Source: Dryococelus australis
Taxonomy: Eukaryota; Arthropoda; Insecta; Phasmatodea; Phasmatidae
Direction: 5' to 3'
Length of the DNA: 64,000 nt
Assembly: GCA_029891345.1 (NCBI GenBank)
Contig: CM056995.1
Coordinates: 80,911,895 to 80,975,894 of the forward strand
This document shows, piece after piece, positions 23,213-36,844 of this stretch (position 1 is the stretch's first letter; every line of letters starts with the position of its first letter). The position numbers and the translations under genes were made by a program. The notes below the pieces were generated by a model. That model did no database searches, was not told where the DNA came from, and saw only the letters and a program-made list of their open reading frames with translations.

Positions 23213-25121
23213 ATAAAGAATAATTTGACGCCATAACAAGAAATATACTATAACTTTACGCCCGGAGAAACTACGTGAGCAGGCATTTCACGAACAGTCT
23301 GTACGGAGACGTGGCAACAGCGCGGCCGACAAGACCTCCCTACACGCAACCGAGCAACAAAGCTCCCCGAGCGCCGAAAACTAGGGAAGGACCGACAAAA
23401 AAAAAAGTTCCCCCTCTTCATGTTAGGGCCATTCCCTCGCTAGCTGTACAGTCACAGACAACACTCGAGAAACAAGACCCGAAACGGGAGAGCTCTGGAC
23501 GGTATAGGTACCGGAGATTTCGTTTTAATGCTGTTTTCGAATCGGTAAAACATTCCCGTTGTTATTTTATTTTTTCATTTACTATTCTCTTTCTCAAGAT
23601 AAAACAAAATTGCAACTGTCCTCAATACCACACTCCACCATCCTCTCTCCGATTGGCTATAATTTCTACCTTGTAGGAAAGAAACGATCCATAGAAAATT
23701 GCACAGACCAATTACAAAAACGTCCATGGAAACGGCCAGCAAATGACCAAATATTCCATAGAACAATCCATACAAGCGGCTATGCAAGCTTACATGGAAT
23801 CGTTCATGTAAGTTTCATCATGGCATACAAGCTTTATGAAACTATCATTACCGCCTTACCGATAAAGTGGTTCAAGGGTCTATGTATTTTTATTATTTTC
23901 TGGGTACAAAGTTCATTTTCTTGGCTTCCGTATAATATACACTGTAAACTTGCATCCTTTTTATCTGCACGTGCTCTACCAACCGAGGTTTACGTATCAG
24001 CTTCACTAGCCGGCATTGTGTAAAGCATTTAATATTAATGTAAACGACGATACAACAAATAAAAGCAATGCACAAGACATTTAAGTGTACAGAGCGAACT
24101 ATTAAAAAGTTTCCGTATTTTTCCTATTTTCTGTTATGCAACAAGTTACACTACTGTTCACTTGAATGAAAGTAAGGAATTATGGTAGTTTCTCAACACG
24201 TTATCTAACATAATGCAAAAACTGCAAATAACACAGCTAATATTAAACATAAGGGGTTGCCAAAATCTGAGCAAATTACAATCCATAACTTTTCGGCAAA
24301 ATATTTCAACTCTCCAATCTGTATCCACAGCAATAAACCATGCTACTAACTTCATCCTGTCAATCTGACTTGTTTATATAATGTTTATTCATTTTGTTAC
24401 TAACGTAAATATAATTTAGTACTAATTATACAATATACATTAATATTTTCCAGAACTCAAACGGCCGCGTGTATTGGCTGTAAAACGGCTGTGGCGACAG
24501 TGTTGAGATGCAAGATAGTCTGATGACCCACTATCGGACCGGAAGTCCCTGCCCACAGTCGATTGTGTGTTACTCTTCGATCCACGCCTGGATGAACAGT
24601 GTATGTAAGCAATAGTGCAAGTAAACAACAGCACATCGCAAAATAACTATCTCCCTACGCAAATTCAGAGTGCACCTGGTAACCAATTCTGTTACAATGT
24701 GCATACCACAACATATCAGAAGCAAACGGCTCCGGAGTAATTGAAGTTAACCAAAATAATGGGAAAAGGGGTCCCAAAAATGGTTAATGGTCAATCAGAT
24801 GGCCACTTTCCAACAGTAAAGTTAGAGAGAGAGAGAGAGAGAGGGAGGGAGGGAGGGAGGGTGCCCAATGATGAGATTTAATCTAACAATATTGTCAGCA
24901 AACTCCATCCAGTCTAGCAAATAGTTTTTTCTTTCTACATTTAAAAAAATTAAGGCAGTGGTATGGAAGAGGTCTTCAAATACACTGACAGTTAATATCA
25001 TGTGAAAAGAAACTCAATTGACTCGCTTCCTTAGAATGGTCATGTTCAAAATGCTGCAGCACACATGGGCAAGCAGATCGAGGAAACATGGCATGATACT
25101 GTTAACACAAGTCGGCACAAT
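23213..25121. other. Non-coding stretch (intron)
   Basis: No supported gene. Two overlapping open frames at 23275-24023 lack ATG starts at their quoted ends and lack any family pattern. A GA-rich microsatellite lies at 24825-24861. Confidence 0.5.
24825..24861. repeat. (GA)n / (GGGA)n microsatellite
   Basis: gagaga units followed by gggaggga units. Confidence 0.9.
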
Positions 25122-26516
25122 AGTAAAGCTCGATTCACACTTAGCCCATAACATAAGCAGACAGAGCGGATAGAACCTATGATTGTTCACATGTAAGCAG
25201 ATTTTTCTGGATTGCCAATATGCTATTTGGTTACTGGTTCTTTACGACTACACTGTATCGTTTCATTATTTTTAATACCAAAATTCAAAAATTAAATATG
25301 TAGAATAAACTTCGCAATGTTCATGTTTCTTTTCAATTTTATTAATTCCGTTGTGGTATTAATATTTAGTTAATCATTTTCAAGAATTTGACTGTTTTAT
25401 AGTTTCAAAAATACTTCACAGTTTTGTGTAACATATGGACTTTGTAACTAAATTCATTTAATACAAATGATAAACAAAATTAATGTTTATGTTCACGTGT
25501 TTCATTATAAATACACACTTTTTAACCATTTTATACTATTAACTGTTTTATAATATTAAATCAATACTGATTTATTATCTAATAAGTGGTATGAAATATA
25601 TGAACCAACCCACTTCTGAGAGGTCTACTCTTTCTGCGAGCAGAAATTTCGGCACAGAACAAGCTTAAAGGCCCTGGCACAATAGGCAGTTGGTGTTTGT
25701 GGTTGGTGTTGGTAGCAGTTGAAGTACAGGACAATATACAGTATATGAGATGACAATAGACGGTTGGTGAGTAGTGTTTTCATAAGTTGGAATATACTGA
25801 ACTTTTGCCACCAACCGACCAATCAGAGAGCAATTTCTAGTTTCGGAACGAGTGACAATGTAAAAACTTTAAAATGGTGGGAAATAATCATGAAAATAAA
25901 AATATATTAAGCTGATTATGTTGATAATAAGCAATCAGCAATATTTATTATTAAAACTCCTATGTAAAACCATACAAGTTAAAGCAAACTATATAAAATT
26001 TAATTTATTCACAGGCTTTTGTGAAACAATTGCTTGATTACAGACAAATTGGAGTTAGCTATGAAAATATTACTGTTTTATAGGATGGAGTGGACTTTAT
26101 TTTTAGCATTAAGAAAAAATTAAACTTTTCAAAACAGTTAATTTAAGTGTACTTTATTTTAAAAAGTTAAAATCTTAGCAATTAAAGTCTCGTACCCTTA
26201 ATTATCATAATTCAGGTTCTAAAAATAGCCAATTAAAATAATTGGTTCACTTTTCTGAAGATTTTACTGCTGTTTGCACAACCACGAAACAATTTACACC
26301 AATGTCAACACTGACTACAGTGCCATGGAACTTATCGCACACAAACCGACAACCACCAATAACCATCACCTCCAACCATTGCCACCAACCGCCTATTGTG
26401 CCAGGGCCCTAACTTTTCTGCGTAACTCATGCGAAAAACTAGGACTGTCTCTGATTGGCTGTTATAGTTTTCCACTCTGTTCTGCGTGATAGGTGTAAAT
26501 GTGAACCAGGCATTAC
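25122..26516. mobile_element. Outer TIR element carrying a nested element
   Basis: Left GTAAAGCTCGATTCACACTT and inverse right GTAATGCCTGGTTCACATTT form imperfect terminal repeats; a second matched stretch follows inward (CAGACAGAGCGGATA versus CAGAACAGAGTGGAAA). The superfamily is not settled. No transposase frame is visible. Confidence 0.55.
25669..26409. mobile_element. Harbinger-like MITE, nested
   Basis: Ends AGGCCCTGGCACAATAGGC and inverse GGGCCCTGGCACAATAGGC, followed inward by GTTGGTG-rich repeats on both sides. TAA flanks both edges (25666-25668 and 26410-26412), the TWA-type duplication of PIF/Harbinger elements. It lies within the outer TIR element. Confidence 0.7.
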
Positions 26517-27639
26517 AGAAGCATTATCCCGATCCTTGCCGAGCTGATGAGCCAACCCGAGCTGATGAGCCAACCCGGAGGAAGGCAACTTGGAATATGA
26601 GGGTACACACCCAAGCATTGAAACTCAGTCTCCTAAAACAGGAGTATTATAATGTGAAAAAATGCATCTCCAGTGTTTCGATGGTGGTTGTGCTAATTTA
26701 GTCAAATTTGTTATCTATTTTCAAAGCACAAAAGTATAAAACATATTTCTAATAAAGGTTAAAAAATGTGGGGGGAGGGGGAAGAAGGATGCACTAAATA
26801 AGACAATTTTTAATTTTCATCTCCTGGAAAATGCAATCTATTTCGTTCCTTTTGTCCCAATATCATGCTATAAGCCCTGCATACCAAGCCAGGAAATTTC
26901 ATTTTATAAACCTGGAAGCAGTATCGATAAAATTAATGTAGTTCATGTATGACTGTTCATAGTAATCAATACTAAAATTAAAAAACCAGAGACAAATGAA
27001 GACTGAAATTTTTTTTTTTTAAACTTATGACTGAGTTACTGATTAAAACAGTTTGGGGAAAATTAGGCCAGTATATTATAAGTCAAGAAAAGTATGTACA
27101 TTATCTTTTAACACCCCCCCCCCCCCCACACACACAAATTGTCCAATAACAGACTATGGCCATAATAGCCATTTTACTGGCAATAATGTAGCCATAACTT
27201 GGCAACGCTGGCCCTCATACTTTGGATGACAAATTGTAAATTTAACAAAAAGGGCAAATACACTCAGCCACTACTGTCAAATTACATTATTAATAGCAAC
27301 ACTCATAAAAATGGAGGAAAAAAAAAAACAGATTTGTAGTTAAAATGAAGATTCTACAGTTAACTTTTAGTCTACTATCTGTAATGGGTACAATGTCACA
27401 TTAAATTACTTTAATAGATACTGTAATTTTATCCAGCTATAAAAATATGCTTTTTATGAAGTCATCTTGGGGACCATGCTAGGCTGATTTTTTTAAAGAA
27501 AAGAAACTACGGAAGTACAAATCATTCAGGACTGCAAGATTATACGTACTGGTACATAAAATTTAATGCTAGCTCAATATAATATGCACAGTCCTATTGT
27601 AAATTAAACTTATGAAAAAGATGCACCCCACCCCAGTCA
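26517..27639. other. Non-coding stretch (intron)
   Basis: No supported gene. A 10-bp direct repeat (gctgatgagc, then caaccc) occurs twice at 26542-26575, and there is a C run at 27113-27127. Confidence 0.5.
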
Positions 27640-28172
27640 GTATGTCAGCTGAAATTTCATTTTGGAAATCTTTGACTTTTCCATTTTCCAGGCAGAATTT
27701 TACCATATTCCCTAACCTATTTTCAGGACCTAAACCTTCCAATACCATATTTTTTCCCGTCTGACAGAAGAAAAGCTACCTGTGTAGCAGAATTAAATTA
27801 CACTGAAACAGACCAAGCATGCATGGCAAACATTTTATTCTGCTCATTGATATTTATCATGATACATGCTACTGATTTCACATGAATCCCTATTACAAAC
27901 AAATACTTCATTTTGTACATATAGGCCCTATGTTACTTGGCAAAGATGTATTATTGTCAGTTCACAAACTTAAAAATTGAAATTTATTTCAAAATTAATA
28001 TGTTTACAATTACAATATCCTGTATTCACAAAACTACTTTAGCAGAGTAGCAATTATTTACATGTTCCCTGAGCCAGGTGAAAATTCCCTGATATTTCCC
28101 CATCACATGAAATTCCCAGACTTTTCCCTGTCACAAGAAATTCCCCGACTTTTCCAAGTCGGGGAATGCCAG
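27640..28172 (+). repeat. Interspersed repeat with TTCCC-TGACTTTTCC motifs, copy 1
   Basis: About 530 bp aligning along its length with 56430-56930. Shared phrases are ccaggcagaattttaccat, aattaaattacactgaaaca, and near the right end aattcccagacttttccctg. The clustered gacttttcc motifs at both ends, some inverted, suggest a non-autonomous DNA element. Confidence 0.65.
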
Positions 28173-30903
28173 TCATGAATCATTGTGCCCACTGTCACTT
28201 TTGAGAAAGAGATAATTTTTAATTTGAAATAGTAATTTAAGCTAAAAACTAATCTTTGATGCCAATTTTAAAATCAATTTATGCTTATAATCCAACTAAA
28301 TATTAAACGTAGCATTAAAACTGCATCTGCAGCAGTTTTAATGAAGTTTTAATGCAGTTATAAAAACATTAATTTTCCCCTTCATATACCTGTTACATGA
28401 ATAGAATACAGGGGAAAAAAAAAAAAGTTTGAAAACATTCTTGTTTCGAATTCCAAATAGTAGCCTATATTGATTTGTAATACTTAATCCTTATTTATTG
28501 CTGCTATCCACTTACCTTCTGGAAATCATGCCTTCACAGAAAAAAAATGAATTATCAGTGTTTAAAAAAATGCACCTCAGGTTTATACTTTTTATAAATA
28601 TTCACTGGAATGCCAGCAAAAAACTATACTATCTCCAAATTACCCCACACTTCAAATATTCCTTTTCTTTCTATCCAACTCTCTTAACATCCATTACATT
28701 ATCAAGATCTTCGTTTGTTCCAAAGCTTAATGAATCTGTGAAAAGTCACAAGTTCATATGACCATATTTAAAACACTATATTGCTTTTTGGCAATCAATT
28801 ATCCTGATTACAATTTTTATGATATTGTTTTTAATCATATTTCAATACTTGGAGATTATTATTTATTATCAAAATTCATTAGGTATGCATGTATTAAACA
28901 TTTTCCTGTTGGGTTTAGTCAACCCTGCTTTTCCAACCTAGTTTTCAGTCCTATCAGATTAGTTAACCCCTAATGCATACTGCAGGTGGAGAAGTCCCCA
29001 ACATCTTGGATTTACATATATTCCTCCGTAACTCAATTTTCATATTCAATATTTAAAAACAAGCTTGCCAAGGCACAGGGAGAATCTAAACAGTTATTCT
29101 GAAATCAAACTTTTTCTCTCGCGTTACTTGTTTCACACCTATACAAAAAATCAAAGGTTCTCTCATGATTTTAACACTTTTTGTCGTACACATAAAATTA
29201 TGAATATAGCTGAAACAGTACAAACCTAAAAAAAATTCTGTTACGTAGTCCTGTCATGCCATGGTTTGAATTTAAATGTCCAGTGATTAAGTTTAATTGC
29301 AAAGACTTTTCAAATAGTAACCAATGGAACAGTATGCTTAAAGTGGGGACTGCCTTTCCGGTGTGAAGCTTTTCCAAGTGTCATGATACAAATGATCATG
29401 TAACCGAGTGTGTAATTATGTAGCCTGCTATTAAATTTGCTTACTACTGCATACAATCCTGGAATTAAATAAACAACACAACCTGTTTTAATTTACATGA
29501 ACCAACATTCTCTTTCTTTTTCCAAGCTAGGAAGGTTTCAGCTTTACACAAATGGATTGAAAATAAGATTTTAAAAATTTTTAGAAGGAATACAATTACA
29601 AATAACTAGGTAAACAATTTTACATAGAGCAAAATAACAGACTAAATGTGTACCATTACTCCTTTTCATTTTAGCCCAATTCTGCTGCATACCCATCAAA
29701 GTAACAGGTTTTGAATCTCTTCCACAGTTTGCTACATCAACAATCCATTCACCATCAGATTGGTCAAATGGATCACTATTTCAAAGTTTTTTTTTAAACA
29801 CCTATTGTGCATGCACGCGCGCGCGCGCACACACACACACAAAAATGCATGTGTGCCTCGGTATTTATATCCAATTGTCCACTACGAAATGGCAAGCTCC
29901 TGTACATTACTCAACATTACTAGCTTCAATACCTTCAAAACCTCCTTTGCTGAGCATTTTCTAGTAGTGTAAAGATGAAACTATCTAGTGGCATGACCAA
30001 CTCAATACACAGCATTCCCCATAATTAGTTTCTTTAGAACACCATCAATGATAAGTTTGTGTCCATCTCTGTAGAGTTGACTACTATTACAGCATCTTGT
30101 GAACAGTTTAATTAATTTGTGCCCTGGCCTGTTGGCTATTATAAATGTTATATTTGGCAAGGGATAATGGGCGGAGGATAACGTTTGCAATTCTAGCAAT
30201 AGCCAGACCACCTGTAGATTATAAAAAATCCTATTTTAACCACTCACATTTCTTTACGCTCAACGAAGGTCTTTGCTGGGATGGTCTCTTAGAACATTAC
30301 ATTTTATTTCCATTTGGTAATAGTTTGTGCATTGTCATCTAGCCTTGCAACACAAACTACAATATCAGTAAGAGAAGATTGATCAGCAGGGCTGAAACTG
30401 ATCACATGACAATGTTCTATAAATATTAAGGTCAAACATGGTGTCAGACTAACATTTACAGAGCACTGTCATAAGGTTAATCTCACACCTTCTGATCAAT
30501 TTCACCCCACTTTATGGCTCCCAACATCACTGTGGTGATTTCAGAAACTTCCTAGGCATCCATCTGAAATCTTTAAAACTCCCCTCCTCAAAACTAACAT
30601 TTTGCAAAGTCCATAGACAGGTTCTTTTTGTTAAAGAACCAACAACCACAGCCACAGCATTAACTTTTCCCCTACAGAAATTGCATTCAATCAGGCCAGT
30701 CCCAGTGGCCAGCAGTTCTCTTCTGCTGTACATTCATAACTCCATATGTTCAAGAATGTTGCATAGACACTAGGATTACCAACTTTTTTAAGTTTGTCAA
30801 AAGAAACACTTCCGATAACTTGGCCCCAATAAAATGACCAGGGGAAAATTAATTTAAAAAAAGAACTATTTAAAATACTATCTGTAATGCACCAAATTCA
30901 ATA
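28173..30903. other. Non-coding stretch (intron)
   Basis: AT-rich; no supported gene or clear repeat other than an alternating CG/CA microsatellite at 29815-29842. Confidence 0.5.
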
Positions 30904-31820
30904 CAGTGAAACCTCAATGAGATCCCTTTTATGTTGATTTCCTGTAACAGCATTTTTTTGGATGGTCCCGACAAATATAGTATATTAACAATGAATAAAA
31001 AAAACCTGCATGCAACAACCCTTAAATCATTATTTTACCAACATCCATCAATCAGAAATTGTCAGAAAACCAAAATATATTCTGAACAATCTTTAAAAGA
31101 TGAAATACAGAGGATTTTTGATAATTCATTCCATTATTTATATTTCACCATGTCTCATTGGTAGATTCGCCAAAGATTGTGCGCATCATTCATTTTTGAA
31201 CACAATGTAAATACAAAACACGGAAAATCAATAAATGGCATTATTAATAGTATTGTTTATATTCTGCAATAGTTTTCTTCTTCCTACATCTTTATTGCAT
31301 TCGTAGGTTGGCAGCAATGAGAACTGATCAAACTTTCTCTGACACTGCATCCAATGTTCTATGGCCATGTTTGTTATTGTAAACTGTATTTGGAATGAGG
31401 TTAGAGCTGGCAGCACGTAATTCAATGGGTGTGATTATTACTAGAAATTATCGGCTGAGTGTTTGGTTGGTTTGAAAAAGACTTGGCAAGTAATAATTGG
31501 CAAAAATGGTTGCAGATAACTCACTTGTGGTAATTTTTACTGAGGGATTTAGCATCGCTCGGATGACGAAGGAACACTGAACTAAAATATTAATATAAAT
31601 TAAAATTCACTCAATTACAAATATTGAAGGTTTTAATTTAAAGTGAACATTTAATCATAAATTGACTTGAATAAGTTGTTTTAATGACAATATTTTGGCT
31701 GGCTGTTTGAAAAAAAAAATTAATTTTAAGTTTATGTACAATATTTCTCAGTCCTAAAACCCTGCATCCCTCATTTGTTCTTGTTGATCCACTGAAGAAC
31801 AAATAAAAGAGGTTTGACTG
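30904..31820. mobile_element. Pogo/Tigger-like non-autonomous element
   Basis: Ends CAGTGAAACCTC and inverse CAGTCAAACCTC, each bordered by TA (30902-30903 and 31821-31822), the Tc1/mariner-pogo target duplication. The left end continues with tgtaacagcatttttttgga, a phrase typical of pogo-like termini in my memory. 917 bp, no transposase frame. Confidence 0.7.
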
Positions 31821-31822
31821 TA

Positions 31823-34399
31823 TTAAACATCAATCTACGATTTCTCTATAAACAAGTACAACAAATATTAGTTTCAAATAAATTCACAATTCAGTGTTAT
31901 TAGAATATCCCATTTGTCTTTAAAATGTGATACTAAAACATACTGGAAGGAAAGATACTGCACACATCTCAGTAAGCTCTACTTAAACGAACACACTTTT
32001 TGATCAATTGCCACCTGAATGAATTAATTTTAACCACCAGTGGCAACTGCTCTAGAGCATCAAAGTAAATGTACCTGTAATTGTGGAGGTGATATATTAC
32101 TGACATAGGTTTATTACGCTAATAGTCTGTTCATTTTCAAAGGAGTCTGATACACAGGATATATGGCTATAATTACCATAATTTCCACACGGGATAATGC
32201 TTCCAGCATAAGATACGGGAAATCCCATACATTAACGGACGGCTGACAACCCTAACAAACTCAAACCTCTAGGAACTGTTTTGCAGACAAATTATCTTTC
32301 GAGCTCCACGTTTCAGTATTTCATATACAACAGTAAACACCTCAAGAGAAATAAAAACTATACTACAAAACTATGCTACAGACACATATGGACAAAGCCA
32401 CATAAGATTAGCAACTGCAAAGAGGGGAATGTATCAAAAAGGTAAGACAAAAATAGTTTAGCTAATATGTAATCACATTGTTTTCACTCCATAAAAATTG
32501 CTCTATCTGGCCAGTAGATTTAATTCCTTCTTTTGGTATTCTAGAAATCAGTTTTGGTAGTATATTTTACGAAAACAAAAACACTACATCTAGGAATGCC
32601 TGTACACGTAGCATTCACATAAAATATATTTATTTATACCTCATTACTCCAAAAATGTGCAGATTTGAAAGTACACGTTACGTATCTTACTAAATTATTC
32701 AAGAATACTGAATCAAAGACAGTGAATTTTCCTCTTTAAACATTAGAGAGAAGAAAAAAAGTATGAAAACAGTTACACCAAATAATATCACTGATATTAC
32801 AGCATGGATTTTAGTTTTATCAAAACAGGACGAAATTTTTACAGCAAAGTTATAACTGACGAAGTCTTAAGAATCTTTAAATATGACTATAATCAGCAGT
32901 ACATAATCTTTTAAGATACTTTGAATGAAATTTTAGTTTTATCGCAACTTTGGAACAATATATAAAATTTTAAACAAGGCTACACTGCAAGAAAATGTGG
33001 GGTCAATGGCATGAACATTTTTTTCAGCTAAATTTTTTCTGAGAAGTTTTTGTTTTAATGCTACAATATGCTGTCATTCCACATAATCCAGTTATGAATT
33101 GTTTCAGCTTTCAATTACTTTCTTCTCTGTATAAATCACATCATATTGTGGATAAGTATTCACATATATAGCTTAGCCTTAATAAAACCATTTTAAAAAT
33201 AACTTTGTTAGTTATTTGTTGGTAATTTGTCCACAGGATAAACAAAATATGTAGTGATTAAATTCAACCACTCAAAATACTGCAGCTATCGAAACTATGC
33301 TTGCAGATACATGTAGCAGTTACACTGTCAACAGATTCAATCCATCAATTTACAAGCTACTTTTTTTTTTAATTCACGTGTGCAGAGAATTGAACCCATG
33401 CCAACCGAATGCGAGTGTACTGTGTCAAGCTTGCAATTAAGGAACACAAAGGTGGTTCCAGCTTTTTTTTTTGTTTCTTTTGTATAGGGCTTGTGTTGGA
33501 AATACAAATCTAATGTAATTTTTTAGCTATGCCCGAATTCACAGTAGAAAAAAATACCCAGCCTATTATATGAAAACTGGACTCAGTCAACAATTCTGCA
33601 TCCTGCACAGAAAATTTCTTTTCTTCCTCTACATTTAATATGCTTTCATACACCCATTAAAAAAAGTGCATTTTTTTTTTTACTAGGCAGCTTTTCAAAA
33701 AAATTACGAAAACATGGTAAATATTTTTCTTAAATTGTCTTGCATTATTTTTAAAACATTACTACTCTGTGATGGCAAGGTAGAAAGAAACTCCATGTCA
33801 ATACCCCAGCTTTTTCATGCATTTTCCTCTCACCAGCTTTCTTCCAGTACTGAGGAAGGGAACAAACTCTGCCTCCTTGATTCAGCTGGTACTACATGCA
33901 GCCCAGCCGCAAGGTCTCTCCAGATGTATAACCCCCACCCATTTCACCTTCTCAGATCTAAACAGAAAAGCTAAAGGGAAATAGGGTCTCCCGATTGGAG
34001 TCTGCAGTGAATCAGTTGCATGTACTCAAATGGCAGTGGTACCATAAATTTATTAGTAGTCTATAAATACATCTGTTTTAACCAAAAAAGTAAATGGCTT
34101 AACTCTAATGCTGAATAAAGCTCTGCGATTTCATATCACATTGCTACTAACTGCAACACTCAGTACTAACAAATTTGCTGGCACCTAACAAATTTTTTTA
34201 ATCAGCCCACAATCCATTGAATCACTCACCAAAAAATGGTAAAATGAATTAAAATCCTTTATAGATTAAAAGATACACTAAACAGAGTACATATGTACAA
34301 TGTACTGTCGTCAAAGGATATAAACTACAGCAATAGTTTACTACAGGGGAAACCATAGCGAACTATTTGCCTGCATTAAAAAAAGTGGAATGTGCAACA
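31823..34399. other. Non-coding stretch (intron)
   Basis: No supported gene. A tRNA-like segment is at 33375-33430 (minus strand, B-box-like GGGTTCAATTCTC). Confidence 0.5.
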
Positions 34400-35070
34400 G
34401 CGACATGCCACCCTTAACTTTCGAGACAGTTTGTAAAAATCACGAAAACCCGTAGGGTCAACGACCCATCATTCCCCAGTCGAATGCGGCCCATCATTGG
34501 CCGACTACACCAAAGGCGCCAAATTTAAACAAAAAAACTGCGGTAGGTAGCAATGTGGCAGGCACATGCAAGGCAACTTGAGCGGCATGCAAATACGAGA
34601 TGTCTTACCTTCGGCGTCGGTGCGCTCGACTTGGGTCACATCGGACATGGTGGCAGCTGGTTCTTCAGCCGTAGCTTTCCAGACGAGAATGACAACACCG
34701 TAGAAGAGACGAGACGCGCAGGCTGCCTGCTACTTCTGTCGGCGGCGCTGCGGGTCGCTAGACAAAGAAGAGAAACAGGGGTCAACGCGCGAGCGAGACA
34801 GTACGAGCTGCAAGGCAATAGGGGAAACAAGGGGAGGAGAATGCCTGCACTGCCGGTCTACCACCTGCACTCCCCCCCCCCCCTAAACCAGACAACATCC
34901 ACTGCTTCCTGTCTGGCGAGAAAGGGAGTCCTCGTCTAGGCAACATTGCACGCGACACGTCATTACGTCCCATAAATGGAATAGTTGTTCCTCGCCGTGT
35001 CCAAAAATAGCGCCTACCATGCAACAAACGTTCCACTCTGGAACACTGTATGGGCACAATCTAAGCATAC
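34400..35070 (-). promoter_or_regulatory. CpG-rich promoter and 5' UTR of the minus-strand host gene
   Basis: GC and CpG content rise sharply over about 600 bp in otherwise AT-rich DNA. On the minus strand the block leads into GCCACC-ATG at 34648. The stretch 34649 to about 34900 would be 5' UTR; no TATA box is evident, fitting a TATA-less CpG-type promoter. The exact start of transcription cannot be seen. The right edge is bounded by a MITE at 35077. Confidence 0.6.
34609..34648 (-). CDS. Candidate first coding exon of a minus-strand host gene
   Basis: Minus strand: an ideal start context, GCCACCATG, begins MSDVTQVERTDAE and then meets an ideal donor, AG|GTAAGA, leaving one base (phase 1). 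The next exon candidate, at 12725-12802, has a matching phase-1 acceptor, and the joined peptide continues into a strongly basic stretch. A short acidic first exon in a CpG island followed by a very long intron is common for ubiquitously expressed animal genes. I do not recognise the protein, and I cannot exclude other exons between these two. A frame of 128 codons on the opposite strand at 34553-34939 is an artefact of the GC-rich sequence. Confidence 0.65.
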
Positions 35071-35076
35071 AGTATG

Positions 35077-35332
35077 TATAGTCTATTCATTGAGCACTTT
35101 TTAAGGCACTGCTAAATTTTTGCTATAAGTAAATTTCTACATTTTTACCACGTTTAATTTCTACATTTTTACCACTTTTTAATATAAACACTACCATGTG
35201 ACTAATAAAGACAATCTATACATTTCACCAATCCCAAAATCAACGTCTGAAGCAACCACAAAATATATTTATTTGTAGTTAAAGCCATTTGGAAGTGCCT
35301 TAAAGTGTTCACTTTACCGTGAACAACCAATA
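35077..35332. mobile_element. Tc1-type MITE, short form, next to the promoter
   Basis: Ends tatagtctattcattgagca and (inverse) gtgttcactttaccgtgaac; about 255 bp, directly upstream of the CpG block. Confidence 0.75.
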
Positions 35333-36844
35333 CGAACAATGAATGATACTCTAAGTTTGTGCGAGATTAAAAATACAAGTTATTAGAACGATAGCAGTAC
35401 ATTTAAGATCGCAATTTTACTTTAAATGTCAAACAAACTCATGGCTATGAACATTAAGATACTGAATTCGAATTCCAGTACATGGAGAAGAGTTGGAAAT
35501 AATAGCAGCAAACAAGGACGAAACCTTCCAAAAAAATTTACGTAGGAAAAAATATGTATACGATGTTTTACCGTCAAGTTGGAGCAATAAACCCGAAGCT
35601 TAAATAAATGTGCCCGAAGAACATAATTTTCCGGGAGGTAACTGGAAGAAATGTTGAATGAATTTGAAGTTTATTTCTACAAAAAGGGAGGATTTTTAAA
35701 AAATAAATGATACCAAGCTCTAAAATCACAAGCGATGGGGGGGGGGAATTAAATATTCAAGAATCAGATCTTCATATGACATTAGGGTTCAGACACTGAA
35801 CAATGGAAGCCATTATCGCCCAACTGGACACCTTCAAGGTAACAAGTACCTGCTCACAAATTGTAATCATCCACATTCATGGTTAGATACTATGCCGAGT
35901 ACAATCTTGACAAATTTATAACTTACGACAGCGACAGGAAATTAGTGCTAATTAACACTATTCTAATTAGCACAAAAATTTGTGGAGGAGAGCTGCGAAC
36001 GTACATCTATTAACTAAATTTATGAACTATTTAACGAACTCATACTGACTGTTTAACTTAAATTGAAATGAAACTATGTAACCAGGTATTACAAAATATC
36101 AAGCCTGCACTTCAATACTCTCATTGTGTAAACGCACCAAGTAAATCTTGACCTTATGATAAATACAAAACCAATAATATACAATTAAAAATATTTTCAA
36201 AAGCTAGTTTTTTCAATAAGCGAGGCTAATTTAAAACTTAAGCTCTACCTACCTACCTACATACATACAAAGTCAAATAATCTATACATCAAGTTAAGAG
36301 TAAATTAAATTTAACCGAGAATACGGCAGTTTTGTTCTTTTATGGTGTTAGAAAGTACAAAAAAACACTTGTGCTACATAACAGAATTAGAAAAAATCAC
36401 ACACGTTAGACAGGGTGATTTTCCAAAGGTTTGATTCCAAAAGTGCGGAGACACCGTGAATATACTATAACTGCCGTGCTATCCGAACAGCAAGAGTAAA
36501 ATGAAGGGTTGTATTGGAGGGAGGGGTTGTTAGGAGATCAGCCTGAAGTACAGTAGCTCAGGTGGATCAAGTTCAAGAATGAATCGGGAATATTAACCTC
36601 ATGACCTAACATGGTGTTACACTTAATTATTCAAATATTTCATGTCATCAATGTTATCTATAGTTATCGTGTGGCTTTAGATCTTGTGCTTACTTAATGC
36701 CATCATAAAAGTACTACGGGACAATTAATTTAAAAAAAGGCAACGAAATGGGTTGCTTCTGAAGCACCGATTAACAGCTGTGACGCACCCGCGTTAACCA
36801 TGCAAATACATACCACCGCCGACCAGCCAACTTTAAAGAGCCGG
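35333..36844. other. Non-coding upstream region
   Basis: No supported gene. A degraded right end of the Tc1-type MITE family lies at about 36405-36473. Confidence 0.5.

Noticed and set aside
23275-24023. Two long overlapping plus-strand frames (133 and 154 codons)
   Set aside because: Their first codons are GTG and TTG, they overlap in different phases, and neither shows a domain or splice pattern.
34553-34939. 128-codon plus-strand frame in the CpG block
   Set aside because: It is antisense to the better supported minus-strand start exon and 5' UTR, and several frames are open here simply because the DNA is GC-rich.
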